From the NCBI GenBank assembly GCA_025370845.1, contig JAMXFF010000015.1, forward strand, positions 62,001-126,000: a stretch of 64,000 nt of DNA. The letters run 5' to 3'. The notes below the pieces were generated by a model. That model made no database searches. It saw only the letters and a list, made by a program, of their open reading frames with translations, and was not told the DNA's origin. Within the stretch, counting starts at the first letter, position 1; the number at the start of each line of letters is the position of its first letter. Below are positions 36,603 through 45,337 of the stretch, piece by piece. The translations under genes were made by a program, and so were the position numbers. The stretch is from Laspinema palackyanum D2a (GTDB taxonomy: Bacteria; Cyanobacteriota; Cyanobacteriia; Cyanobacteriales; Laspinemataceae).

Positions 36603-36716
36603 CCCGAGTCAGCCCCCGAGTTTCCTCCGTAAAATCACGGAAGATTTAAGAACAGCACATTTCTCCTTACAAGTTTCTACTGACTTTTCTTCTATTCTCA
36701 AACAGGTTTAAAAATC

Positions 36717-36938
36717 ATGAACAATTGCCCTTGCTGCTCTAGTGCTTTACTCCGCCACGCTCGTCAGAGTGGTGTTTATTGGTTCTGCCCCCATTGCTGG
36801 CAAGAAATGCCGGATCTGGCTGCAATGGTCGTCCAACCTCGTCAGCGCGTACAGCAGCTAGAACGTTTAATCGATCTTTCCACGATTTCCTCTAGGTCCG
36901 CGAGACAATCCCAACGTGAGGTTCGCAGTATTGCATAA
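36717..36938 (+). CDS. small zinc-ribbon-like protein
   Basis: A 73-residue protein. CPCC at residues 4-7 and CPHC near 24-27 (YWFCPHCWQEMPD) form a four-cysteine zinc ribbon. The second half is a charged helix (QRVQQLERLIDLS). Short proteins of this form are frequent in cyanobacteria as unnamed genes. Function unknown; protein or nucleic-acid binding is a guess from the fold. Confidence 0.75.
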   Translation: MNNCPCCSSALLRHARQSGVYWFCPHCWQEMPDLAAMVVQPRQRVQQLERLIDLSTISSRSARQSQREVRSIA

Positions 36939-37075
36939 GGCATTAGATAGGCTAATAATGATTTACCTGGGTTAGAAAAAATTTATGTTGTTGAGAGACA
37001 CGCCGTTTCAGATATTGCGAGCGTGTCTCCTGCATTCTGGATATCTTCTGGGCGGGCAGCGATCGCCCCCTGGCG

Positions 37076-37903
37076 CTATAGCAGGGTTTCTGGATAGCGC
37101 AATTCAAACCCCGCTCGTTTCAGTTTCTGATTCGAGAGCCTGAGATGATAAGAACGCTCCAAGGGAACTGAGGGGTCCCAGGAAATGGGAGCCAGATTGT
37201 GGAACTCGCAGAGACGATCCATCAATTGGCGCATTGGCTGGGGTACATCATTCACCAGATTGTAAATACCCGCGCAACGCTGACGACAGACTAAGGCGAT
37301 CGCCTCTACAATGTCCTCTAAATGAACCCAATTACTCCAATATTCCCCAGTCCCGGGACGAGTCTTTCCCGCAAAGCGAGTAAAAATTTTCAATAGTTCA
37401 CGCTCAGGTCCATAAATTCCCGCCAACCGCAGAATACAGACATCCAGGCGATCGCTTTGGGCGCTTAGCAAAACCTCCTCCGTCTGAGCTAACACCCTGG
37501 CATTTGGATTCCCCGGTGATACCAGGGTCGTTTCATCCACCCATTCGCCCTGGTGGTCCCCATATACTGACGAGCTACTGGTATAAATGACCTGTTGAAC
37601 TCTCGGGGATTGCTGCAACACCGGCACCAGGGTCTTCGCCGTCTCCAGATAGGTTTCTTGATAATCCCCCCCCCTGGGAGGCGCGACGCTTAACAGGATC
37701 ACATCTTGATTTTGGACCATCGATGCCAGGGCCTCGGAATCATTCCCCTGGAGCACCACCACCTGTTGCGCCACTTCTTCGAGTTCCTCCCGGCGATCGC
37801 CCCGGGTTGTGGTCGCAGTTATACTATGTCCATCCTCCCGCCATCGCCGTGCCACCGCCGTACCCACATAACCACAGCCAATAATTCCAATATTTAATCC
37901 CAT
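37076..37903 (-). CDS. NAD(P)-dependent epimerase/dehydratase-like protein (extended/atypical SDR)
   Basis: A 275-residue cytosolic Rossmann protein. The dinucleotide motif is IGIIGCGYVGTAVARRW at residues 5-21; further SDR blocks are LLSVAPPRGG, VIYTSSSSVYGDHQGEWVDE and the LRLAGIYGPER motif. The catalytic YxxxK is not clear: Tyr occurs in SVYGDHQ but no Lys follows at +4, so it may be an atypical member similar to E. coli YeeZ. Substrate unknown. Single gene, minus strand. Confidence 0.88.
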   Translation of the reverse strand: MGLNIGIIGCGYVGTAVARRWREDGHSITATTTRGDRREELEEVAQQVVVLQGNDSEALASMVQNQDVILLSVAPPRGGDYQETYLETAKTLVPVLQQSPRVQQVIYTSSSSVYGDHQGEWVDETTLVSPGNPNARVLAQTEEVLLSAQSDRLDVCILRLAGIYGPERELLKIFTRFAGKTRPGTGEYWSNWVHLEDIVEAIALVCRQRCAGIYNLVNDVPQPMRQLMDRLCEFHNLAPISWDPSVPLERSYHLRLSNQKLKRAGFELRYPETLL

Positions 37904-38126
37904 CGTTACGCCTTCTAAATCTTTCCTAAATATTCTCCCTAATTTTGCTATCCTTTAACCGTTTCCCATCCACTCTTTAACCGTTGATTCCCAGTATAAA
38001 TACCTTATCCGCTGTGGGGTTCCCACCTTGAAATCCATCCTTCTCTTATCCCCTCCCACCGGATATTAATGCTCTAGCTATCATAGAGATATTGTAATTC
38101 TCGGTTCAAAAGAGCCGTTTAAGTCT

Positions 38127-38444
38127 ATGACCGTTAAAAAACAGTTTGCCAGTTTTGAAGAAATGCTCACCGATTCAGAAGTACCTGTGCTGGTGGATTT
38201 TTACGCCGCTTGGTGCGGCCCCTGTCAAATGATGGCTCCCGTATTGGATGAAGTGAATGCTCGCTTAAAAAATCGCATTCAGGTCGTTAAAATTGATACG
38301 GAGAAATACCCGGATCTGGCAACAGAACATCGCATTTATGCCTTGCCGACTTTAGTTTTATTTGAAAAGGGCAAACCTGTCCAGCGATTTGAGGGATTTG
38401 TCAGCGCCGAACAGCTTATTCCCAAACTTGAATCCCTGCTGTAA
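38127..38444 (+). CDS. trx: thioredoxin
   Basis: A 105-residue thioredoxin with the active site WCGPC (Cys30, Cys33), the preceding VDFYAAWCGPCQMM and the cis-proline loop ALPTLVLF. Reduces target disulfides using ferredoxin- or NADPH-thioredoxin reductase. Cyanobacteria have m-, x-, y- and divergent types; the sequence is typical but I do not assign the type. No partner gene is adjacent; the membrane-protein gene downstream (145 bp) is on the same strand. Confidence 0.93.
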   Translation: MTVKKQFASFEEMLTDSEVPVLVDFYAAWCGPCQMMAPVLDEVNARLKNRIQVVKIDTEKYPDLATEHRIYALPTLVLFEKGKPVQRFEGFVSAEQLIPKLESLL

Positions 38445-38588
38445 GGGAATGCGGATAACCTGAAGTCGGCGCGACGCTCAATGGTTTGTACTTCCGGTTG
38501 GTAACCCTGATGTAGGGAGGGGATAGCAAATTGAGGCCGGGATGGGATATCCTAACCGGGAGTACCGATATCTAATAAGCCATGCCTG

Positions 38589-39182
38589 ATGAATACACCC
38601 AGTCACGCGATCGTCAATCTCGCTGTGTTGAGTCAGTTTTCGCTACCCGAAGTGAATCTGGCGATCGCGGTGGGTGCAATTCTTCCGGACCTCCCCATCT
38701 TTTTGTTTTATGGTTGGGCTAAATTCATCCAAAAACTGCCGGAACGTCAAATTTGGAGCGAGGGTTATTGGGAACCGGGGTTGCAAAATTGGGTGGCATT
38801 ATTTCATTCGATTCCTGTCGCCATTTTTGCGGCCATTTTGGCGGATTATTGCGGTTGGGAAACGGGAAAATATATCTTTATGAGTATGGTGTTCCATTCG
38901 TTAGGAGACTTGCCGGTGCATCATGATGACGCCCATCGGCACTTTTTCCCCTTGAGCGATTATCGCCTGATTAGTCCGATTTCCTATTGGGATCCGCAGC
39001 ATTATGGGAGAATTGTTGCGGGGGTAGAAGTGCTGGCGGTGTGGGTGGCAACGGCAGTGAGTTTTCCTGGGGTTGCTTCTTTTATTGGGAAAGGACTGAT
39101 GGTGGCGATCGCCGGATTATCTGCGATCGCCTATTTCTATATTTACGCTCGTCCTCTAGTCCAGAAGTACCAGAGAGATTAG
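38589..39182 (+). CDS. membrane protein, hydrolase-like (YdjM-type?)
   Basis: A 197-residue polytopic membrane protein with four or five helices. Conserved-looking acidic/His motifs are at the start ([13 protein letters not shown]), in AILPDLPIF, and in [19 protein letters not shown], which suggest a metal site like those of the YdjM/membrane-bound metal-dependent hydrolase family. That family link is tentative. It ends four bases into the convergent prmA stop (39179-39182). Confidence 0.75.
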   Translation: MNTPSHAIVNLAVLSQFSLPEVNLAIAVGAILPDLPIFLFYGWAKFIQKLPERQIWSEGYWEPGLQNWVALFHSIPVAIFAAILADYCGWETGKYIFMSMVFHSLGDLPVHHDDAHRHFFPLSDYRLISPISYWDPQHYGRIVAGVEVLAVWVATAVSFPGVASFIGKGLMVAIAGLSAIAYFYIYARPLVQKYQRD

Positions 39183-40066
39183 TTGCGGCGAATCGTGAAA
39201 CAGCACCAATCTTTGCGTCGCCAGAGGGTCGCCACCACCCAACCATATTGTTCCAGAGTATCAGCCACAGGTTTGGCTTGGTCTAATAAAACCCCGCTAA
39301 TAATTCCCCAAGTGCTCGGTTTAGAAATCGCATCCATTTGGGGAATTAAATCAATAATCACTTCAGCGAGGATATTACAAACAATCCCATCAACGGGTTC
39401 CTCACTGAGTTGGTTAATCATCTCAATACTGCCCAATTGAGCTTGTAAAAGCGACTCATCAATCTGATTTAATTCCCGATTGCGCCGAGTCGATTTTACC
39501 GCTAGAGGGTCCGTATCCACCGCATAAACCTGTTTGGCACCGAGTAAAATTGCCCCAATGGATAAAATGCCCGAACCACAGCCAATATCTGCGATCGTGG
39601 CGTGAGTTTCTTCGTATCCGAGGCGCATTTCCAGAGCTTCGAGACAGAGTTGGGTGGTGGGATGAGCGCCGGTACCGAAAGCAACACCGGGGTCCAATTG
39701 TAATACTAGGCGATCGGTTTCAGGAATGGGCAGCCATGCGGGGTTAACCACAAAGCGATCGCCAATTTCTTCGGGATGCCAGTGTTGCTTCCAACTACTC
39801 GACCAATCCTCCTCCTCAATCAGATTCCACTGAACTGCGGGAATCGGCAGATTCACACATAGAGCATCTTGACGAAAGAGCAGAGACAGGGCTGCCAAAT
39901 CCAATAAATGAGCCCGTTCCTGGGGGAGATAGGCTGAAATCAAACAGGAATGGCCTTTCATCTCACTGGCAGTACCGCGACAGCCAAAAGTTTCCACTCG
40001 TAAGAAGACCAAATCTTCTAACGCCGGATCGCAGAGCACTTGTATTTCCCACCAGTTGTTAGCCAT
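39179..40066 (-). CDS. prmA: ribosomal protein L11 methyltransferase
   Basis: Trimethylates ribosomal protein L11. A 295-residue product with an N-terminal substrate domain and C-terminal SAM domain: [19 protein letters not shown] (motif I, about 163-181) and [28 protein letters not shown] just before, and the catalytic-region [14 protein letters not shown]. Length and motifs match PrmA. Convergent four-base overlap with the membrane-protein gene. The start ATG at 40066 fits the usual WWEIQV N-terminus. Confidence 0.96.
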   Translation of the reverse strand: MANNWWEIQVLCDPALEDLVFLRVETFGCRGTASEMKGHSCLISAYLPQERAHLLDLAALSLLFRQDALCVNLPIPAVQWNLIEEEDWSSSWKQHWHPEEIGDRFVVNPAWLPIPETDRLVLQLDPGVAFGTGAHPTTQLCLEALEMRLGYEETHATIADIGCGSGILSIGAILLGAKQVYAVDTDPLAVKSTRRNRELNQIDESLLQAQLGSIEMINQLSEEPVDGIVCNILAEVIIDLIPQMDAISKPSTWGIISGVLLDQAKPVADTLEQYGWVVATLWRRKDWCCFTIRRN

Positions 40067-40323
40067 AGCCTGTGAGTTCAGAGTCCTGATTTGCGGTTGC
40101 GTTTTTGTATTGTGATTCAGAGCAGAGGATTGGCCTGCGATCGCACCAGGTCAGGGTCAAACGCTTGCAGAAATCAACGGTTCCCCGGTTCTATCCCCAA
40201 CCGAATCACCCTTCAATTTCGCGGATCGGGATTCAAACCACATCTTTGATCCAGTCTGCGATCGAACTGACCCTGACACCGGGGATCTAAAACCCGTGTT
40301 CTGCCTTCAGGAAACTTTTCCTC

Positions 40324-41907
40324 CTATAACATTACCGTATAGGCATCCCGAATACCTGGAACCTTCATAATTTCTGCTAAAATCCCTTCCGGCAGGGGGT
40401 CATCCAGGCTCAATACCATCACCGCATCCCCACGAACGATTTTGCGCCCCACCTGCATACTGGCAATATTGACATTAAAACTGCCCAACAAAGAGCCAAT
40501 TTTGCCAATAATTCCCGGCATATCCCGGTGGCGAGTAAACAACATATGGTGAGTCGGGGGGACATTAATCGGAAACTCATCGATATCCGTAATCCGAATT
40601 TCCCCATCCCCTAACAGAGCACCCGTCACCGAGTGGTCCCCAAGGGCACCCTTAGCCTCTAGGTGCAGAGAACCCGTGTAATCACGAATGGAACCATCCC
40701 GAGTTTCAATAATGCGAATGCCTCGTTCTTTCGCTTCAATGCTGGCATTCACATAATTCACCCGTTCCCGTAGCGCTTGGGAGAGTAACCCTTTCAGGGC
40801 CGCCACCACAATCGGTTGACTGTTATTATCCGCCAACTCGCCTTGCAGACGGACAGTTAGCAACTCGACTCGACCCCCAGCCAACTGACCCACCAAATTG
40901 CCGAGGTTTTCAGCCAGTTGCAGATAGGGACGGAGTTTTTCCAAAGCATCGGGGTACAAACCGGGGATATTCACAGCCGATCGCGCTGGTAACCCCAGAA
41001 GGACATCTCTAATTTGTTCCGCAACATCGATCGCCACATTGATTTGTGCTTCTGCCGTAGAAGCCCCTAAGTGTGGCGTCAGAATCGCTTCTTTCCCCAG
41101 ACTCCGCAAGGGAGAATCCGCTTCTAAGGGTTCATTTTCATAAACATCAAGGGCGGCCCCTCCAATTCGTCCTTCTTTCAATGCCTCAGCTAAAGCCGCT
41201 TCGTCAATAATGCCCCCTCTGGCGCAGTTGATAATCCGCACCGTGGGTTTCATCTTAGCGAGGGCTTCGGCATTAATTAGATTGGCCGTTTCGGAGGTTT
41301 TGGGAATATGCAGGGTGATGTAGTCGGATTCCCGGAAGAGTAAATCCATATCCACTAACCGGCATCCGAGATGATCCGCCCGTTCGAGGGAAATAAAGGG
41401 ATCATAAGCAATTAACTTCATCCCCAGGGCTTTCGCCGCTGCCGCCACATGGGAGCCAATTTTGCCTAATCCGACAATGCCGAGGGTCTTTTTGTAGACC
41501 TCTGCGCCCACATAGCTTTTGCGGTCCCATTTGCCATTTTTAACCGAGTGGTTGGCATCGGGAATGTAGCGAGAAAGGGCCAGCATCATCGCCAGAGCGT
41601 GTTCCGCAGCAGCAATGGTGTTTCCTTCCGGGGAGTTCACCACCACGATCCCTTTGCGGGTGGCAGCAGGAACATCAACGTTATCCACACCGACTCCGGC
41701 ACGACCAATAATTTTAAGTTGGTTACCGGCTTCGATAATTTCTTGGGTGACGCGGGTCCCCGAACGAATCATCAGGGCGTCATATTCGGGGATAATCTGA
41801 ACTAATTCTTCGTTGGATAGCCCTGTTTTGACGTCAACTTGGGCAACTTGGGAGAGGATATCCAGTCCAGCTTGGTCTATGGGATCGGAGACAAGAACCT
41901 TGGGCAT
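40324..41907 (-). CDS. serA: D-3-phosphoglycerate dehydrogenase
   Basis: First step of phosphoserine pathway: 3-phosphoglycerate + NAD gives 3-phosphohydroxypyruvate. The 527-residue form has the catalytic/NAD domains (about 1-310; GIVGLGKIGSHVAAAAKALGM; Arg in NCARGGIIDE, Glu in DVYENEP, His in LTPHLGAST), an intervening ASB domain (about 315-450) and a C-terminal ACT domain (about 455-527), so serine feedback is possible. With glyA in the same window it connects to one-carbon metabolism. Its upstream region has three 24-bp tandem repeats. Confidence 0.97.
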   Translation of the reverse strand: MPKVLVSDPIDQAGLDILSQVAQVDVKTGLSNEELVQIIPEYDALMIRSGTRVTQEIIEAGNQLKIIGRAGVGVDNVDVPAATRKGIVVVNSPEGNTIAAAEHALAMMLALSRYIPDANHSVKNGKWDRKSYVGAEVYKKTLGIVGLGKIGSHVAAAAKALGMKLIAYDPFISLERADHLGCRLVDMDLLFRESDYITLHIPKTSETANLINAEALAKMKPTVRIINCARGGIIDEAALAEALKEGRIGGAALDVYENEPLEADSPLRSLGKEAILTPHLGASTAEAQINVAIDVAEQIRDVLLGLPARSAVNIPGLYPDALEKLRPYLQLAENLGNLVGQLAGGRVELLTVRLQGELADNNSQPIVVAALKGLLSQALRERVNYVNASIEAKERGIRIIETRDGSIRDYTGSLHLEAKGALGDHSVTGALLGDGEIRITDIDEFPINVPPTHHMLFTRHRDMPGIIGKIGSLLGSFNVNIASMQVGRKIVRGDAVMVLSLDDPLPEGILAEIMKVPGIRDAYTVML

Positions 41908-41998
41908 GGTCAGCTTTTAGGTGGCAACAAACAACAGCAGTCTCCTCTTACCGGGGAGTTTCGGGCGGCAACGGGTCTGGGTGAGTCCGAGGGAGGGG

Positions 41999-42070
41999 CG
42001 ATTCTCGTTGCGAGACGCTTTGCGATTCTCGTTGCGAGACGCTTTGCGATTCTCGTTGCGAGACGCTTCG
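41999..42070. repeat. 24-bp tandem repeat, three copies, upstream of serA
   Basis: Units start at 41999, 42023 and 42047 (CGATTCTCGTTGCGAGACGC then TTTG or TTCG). Copies one and two are identical, copy three differs by one base. Each contains TCTCGTTGCGAGA, a small hairpin, and the run merges with a HIP1 site (CGCGATCGC). It lies 92 bp before the serA start (minus strand) in the 482-bp space between serA and the next gene (plus). Confidence 0.9.
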
Positions 42071-42389
42071 CGATCGCAGTGCAATCTCGCTCTCTTCGGT
42101 CTACTGGGCAGACTTGTTGCAGTAGGTCATTTTAACTGGAAAGGGTCTGCTATAGCTCAATGACCTAAAATTTTTAAGGTTTCAGGGACTGGAAATTTTG
42201 TTCTGCTTTCCCGACGCCGACGGGTTTTTTCCCTCGGTTCTCCTGGATCCCGGCCTCAGTCGTTTCCCCCTCCCCGGCCTTCGGACCCAACTCGATCTAA
42301 AATGAACCGAGAGAGGGTTCCCCCGCCTAGGCGATCGGCATCCCTCAATCCATCCTTAGACCCGTATATTAACCTCATAGATTTCCTTT

Positions 42390-42896
42390 ATGAACTATCT
42401 CGTTGCTGTTGTATCAGACCGGATTCAGGCAGAAACCGCTTACTCTGTCCTCGAAACAGAAGGCTTTCCCCTCAACCAAGTCTCTATTTTAGGTAGGGGT
42501 TATAAAAGTGCGGATGAATATGGCTTAATCGACCCCAACGAACAAGCAATTAAACAAAGTAAATTGATGGCAACTTGGCTCATCCCCTTTGGGTTTGTTG
42601 CCGGAATGATATTTAGTGTCATTTCGGGTTTGCAAACCTTTAGTTGGGCCGGGGAAATTGGCAATCATGTCGTAGGCGGATTCTGTGGGGCAGTTGCCGG
42701 TGCAATGGGAAGCTTTTTTGTCGGAGGCGGTGCCGGAGTTGCCTTCGGCAGTGGCGATGCCTTACCCTATCGCAATCGCCTCAATCAAGGTAAATATCTC
42801 ATTGTCGTTAACGGTTCCCCCCGGGCAATTAATCAAGCTAGTTTGATTTTGCGTAAGCTCGATTTGGAAGGTTTGAAAAGCTACTTAGAAGAGTAA
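42390..42896 (+). CDS. membrane protein with stress-protein-like N-terminus, hypothetical
   Basis: A 168-residue protein. The N-terminal about 45 residues (MNYLVAVVSDRIQAETAYSV, then LETEGFPLNQVSILGRG) resemble the alpha/beta module of general-stress 17M/YflT-like proteins; then come two hydrophobic segments (about 64-82 and 93-125, the second glycine-rich, GGFCGAVAGAMGSFFVGGGAG) and a C-terminal KYLIVVNGSPRAINQASLIL half that mirrors the first. I know of similar cyanobacterial membrane proteins but no function. No neighbours in an operon. Confidence 0.8.
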   Translation: MNYLVAVVSDRIQAETAYSVLETEGFPLNQVSILGRGYKSADEYGLIDPNEQAIKQSKLMATWLIPFGFVAGMIFSVISGLQTFSWAGEIGNHVVGGFCGAVAGAMGSFFVGGGAGVAFGSGDALPYRNRLNQGKYLIVVNGSPRAINQASLILRKLDLEGLKSYLEE

Positions 42897-42930
42897 AAAT
42901 AGGGGTGATTTGCAGCAATTCTTAAATTCG

Positions 42931-43250
42931 GAAACGACTGAAGTCGTTACTACGAACGAAGAAAAACTCTTCTCTTAGTTCGTAGTAACGACTTCAGTCG
43001 TTCTCTTCTCTTAGTTCGTAGTAACGACTTCAGTCGTTCTCTTCAATTCGTAAATAGCATTAAGTTTTAGGAATACAGAAATCCGTCAATCCGGAAACGA
43101 CTGAAGTCGTTACTACAAACGAAGAGAAACTTTCTTCAGTTCGTAGTAACGACTTTAGTCGTTCTCTTCAGTTCGTAAATAGCATTAAGTTTTAGGAATA
43201 GGGAAATCCGTCAATCCGGAAACGACTGAAGTCGTTACTACAAACGGGGA
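42931..43250. repeat. hairpin-repeat cluster C with 125-bp period
   Basis: Six copies of AACGACT...AGTCGTT in both orientations between 42931 and 43250. TAAATAGCATTAAGTTTTAG starts at 43051 and again at 43176, giving a 125-bp direct duplication including two hairpins. It fills the convergent spacer between the membrane-protein and Cys-cluster genes. Confidence 0.85.
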
Positions 43251-43270
43251 AACCTACAAATTTAGTAGTG

Positions 43271-43876
43271 TTAAGCCACCCAGTCCCCATCCTGTTCTCC
43301 AACGGTCAAGTGAGCGATTAGTCCGACTCGTTGTAAGGCGCGTTCTAAGGCTTGATTAATGGGAAAGCGATCGCTGCCTAGAGAAGGGTCAATATTAGCC
43401 ATCTCTGTTGCGACTTCTCCAAAATTCGGTGCATTCATCCCTTTGGCGATCGCCTCTTTTGCCCCTTCTACCTGTTCCGGAATCGTCTGTTTTTGCCGGA
43501 TACAGGCAGCTAATTCCGGATTCCCCTGCTTATTCTTCACTGTCGCGAAGGCAAACAAGCGGCAGAGGGTGGGTCGCAAGGGATAAACACTACAGCGCCC
43601 ATTCCCCGGAACAAACGGATCCGGGCGATAAAATAGACAAGATTCAGACCCATTCAGAGTAGAAAGACGTTCTAAATAAGTTGCCGCTTCTCCAGTTCGC
43701 CATAACTCTAGGGCCAGGGGCATCATTTCTAGGACCGTTGCCTCTACGTCGGGATTTTCACAGCATTTGCCGCATCCCGGTGGACAGTGCAATCCAGTTG
43801 CTGCTTGAAATGCTGCGGTTTCAGTCTCAATGCGATCATATAACGCGACTATCTGCGGGATGACTTCACTGTTCAT
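43271..43876 (-). CDS. YkgJ-type cysteine-cluster protein
   Basis: A 201-residue cytosolic protein with a CxxCxxxCC-like cluster: CPPGCGKCCENPD near residues 31-43, then C in ESCLFY, NGRCSVYPLRPTLCRLF, and AACIRQ. This fits the YkgJ/UPF0153 family of putative zinc or iron-sulfur binding proteins, sometimes linked to protein modification. Function unestablished. Divergent from the PSII S4 gene. Confidence 0.88.
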   Translation of the reverse strand: MNSEVIPQIVALYDRIETETAAFQAATGLHCPPGCGKCCENPDVEATVLEMMPLALELWRTGEAATYLERLSTLNGSESCLFYRPDPFVPGNGRCSVYPLRPTLCRLFAFATVKNKQGNPELAACIRQKQTIPEQVEGAKEAIAKGMNAPNFGEVATEMANIDPSLGSDRFPINQALERALQRVGLIAHLTVGEQDGDWVA

Positions 43877-44144
43877 ACCTTTTCAAAACTCCAATCCCAG
43901 TTAAGGGGAGAAAACGAGCCCTCTCTAATATGTAGCTTAGGTGGGACAAGATTGGGTGAACTGGAGGGAGAATCTTTTTCCATCCCACGGGTTCAAGGTT
44001 GAGGTGCATGACCCCAAGTGGAGGAGAGGACGATCGCGAACCCCTCACCCCGGATGAGCGATCGCAATACGGGCCCTTTCCGGTCAACCTGGGAGTTCAA
44101 AGGATAAAATAAACCCTAGTGTTAAAGCAAGAATTAGTAAACGA

Positions 44145-44924
44145 ATGCTACCAAGGGAAGAACTATTAAAAGGTGTTGAAAATCGTGAGCAAATGGCTCA
44201 TATCATCGATCTGGCCGATCGCGCAATCAAAACTTGGGAAGTGGCGGTGACGGATTTTCTTTCGCCGATCGAACTGATGGAAACCCAGACGGCGTTCAAT
44301 CGCCTGACAGAGGTTCATCTGGTAGCATTCGGGGGATATCCCCAGGCGGAACGACAACGGGTAGCGATCGCCCGTATCGATTTGCCTTTAGATGCCACCA
44401 GTGTCCCCTTAGCAGCGTTAGAAATTGCCGGTAACTTTTTGTTTGATTCAGCGAGTCACCGGGACTTTTTAGGGTCTCTCTTGGGGACCGGCATTGTTCG
44501 CGAAAAAGTCGGAGATATTATTGTGCTGGGGGAACGGGGTGCACAGGCAGTCGTCTCCCCGGATTTGGTGGAATTTTTGGAGATGAGTTTAACTCAGGTG
44601 CGATCGGTCCCGGTGAAAACCCAGCGCATCGAGTTGGGGGAATTGAAAATTCGCGAACCCAAAAAGAAAGAGTTAACCACCGTGGAGGCATCCATGCGCT
44701 TAGATGCGATCGCCTCGGCTGGATTCGGGATGTCTCGCAGCAAAATGGCTGATTTAATTAATAGTGGGGATGTCCGCGTTAACTGGAAAGACATCTCTCA
44801 AACCAGTTACCAACTTAAACCCAATGATTTAATCGCCATTCGCGGGAAGGGACGCCTGGAAGTTGGAGAAGTTCAAGTTACGAAAAAAGAACGCTATCGG
44901 ATTCAGCTTACCCGGTATTTGTAA
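44145..44924 (+). CDS. photosystem II S4 domain protein (YlmH-like)
   Basis: A 259-residue protein. N-terminal part (LPREELLKGVENREQMAHII) and middle part resemble the YlmH family; the S4 RNA-binding domain is at about 183-245 (MRLDAIASAGFGMSRSKMAD, then LINSGDVRVNWK). Cyanobacterial and plastid members are annotated as photosystem II S4 domain proteins. Likely an RNA-binding factor involved in translation or PSII biogenesis. A hairpin (44935-44950 with 44975-44992) follows the stop. Confidence 0.88.
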   Translation: MLPREELLKGVENREQMAHIIDLADRAIKTWEVAVTDFLSPIELMETQTAFNRLTEVHLVAFGGYPQAERQRVAIARIDLPLDATSVPLAALEIAGNFLFDSASHRDFLGSLLGTGIVREKVGDIIVLGERGAQAVVSPDLVEFLEMSLTQVRSVPVKTQRIELGELKIREPKKKELTTVEASMRLDAIASAGFGMSRSKMADLINSGDVRVNWKDISQTSYQLKPNDLIAIRGKGRLEVGEVQVTKKERYRIQLTRYL

Positions 44925-44934
44925 GCGACTGGGA

Positions 44935-44992
44935 CAATGGGGGAGTTGAGTGGAGTTTAATTGACCACTGACCCCTCAACTCTCCCCAATTG
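44935..44992 (+). terminator. hairpin downstream of the S4 gene
   Basis: CAATGGGGGAGTTGAG pairs with CTCAACTCTCCCCAATTG except for a bulge. No long U-run follows, so termination is only likely. Confidence 0.45.
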
Positions 44993-45337
44993 TGGAGCCA
45001 CCTAAACCGAAAGCGCCCTTTCTCCCGGTTCATCACTCCTCGAACAAATAATAATTTAGAGATGCAAGGATTTTTTTCTTCTATCTCTTCAATCTATTCC
45101 GGATTATTTAAGCTCTGCTTAATTTTGAGGCTGGTTTAACTGAAAAATAGCGGGTGTTTATATCAGGCAACTCCACTGCAAAAAGCTTCGGAAATCCTGG
45201 GAGAATTCCTAAAAATTTGGCGATCGCCTCCTCTTGGAAAATTGCAGGGTCTGACCCCTCACTCCGGGTTAAAATCATGTCATACTGTCAAAAAAACAGG
45301 GGTATCCTGGGTTGACCGTTCGGGAATAATCGCTGCT

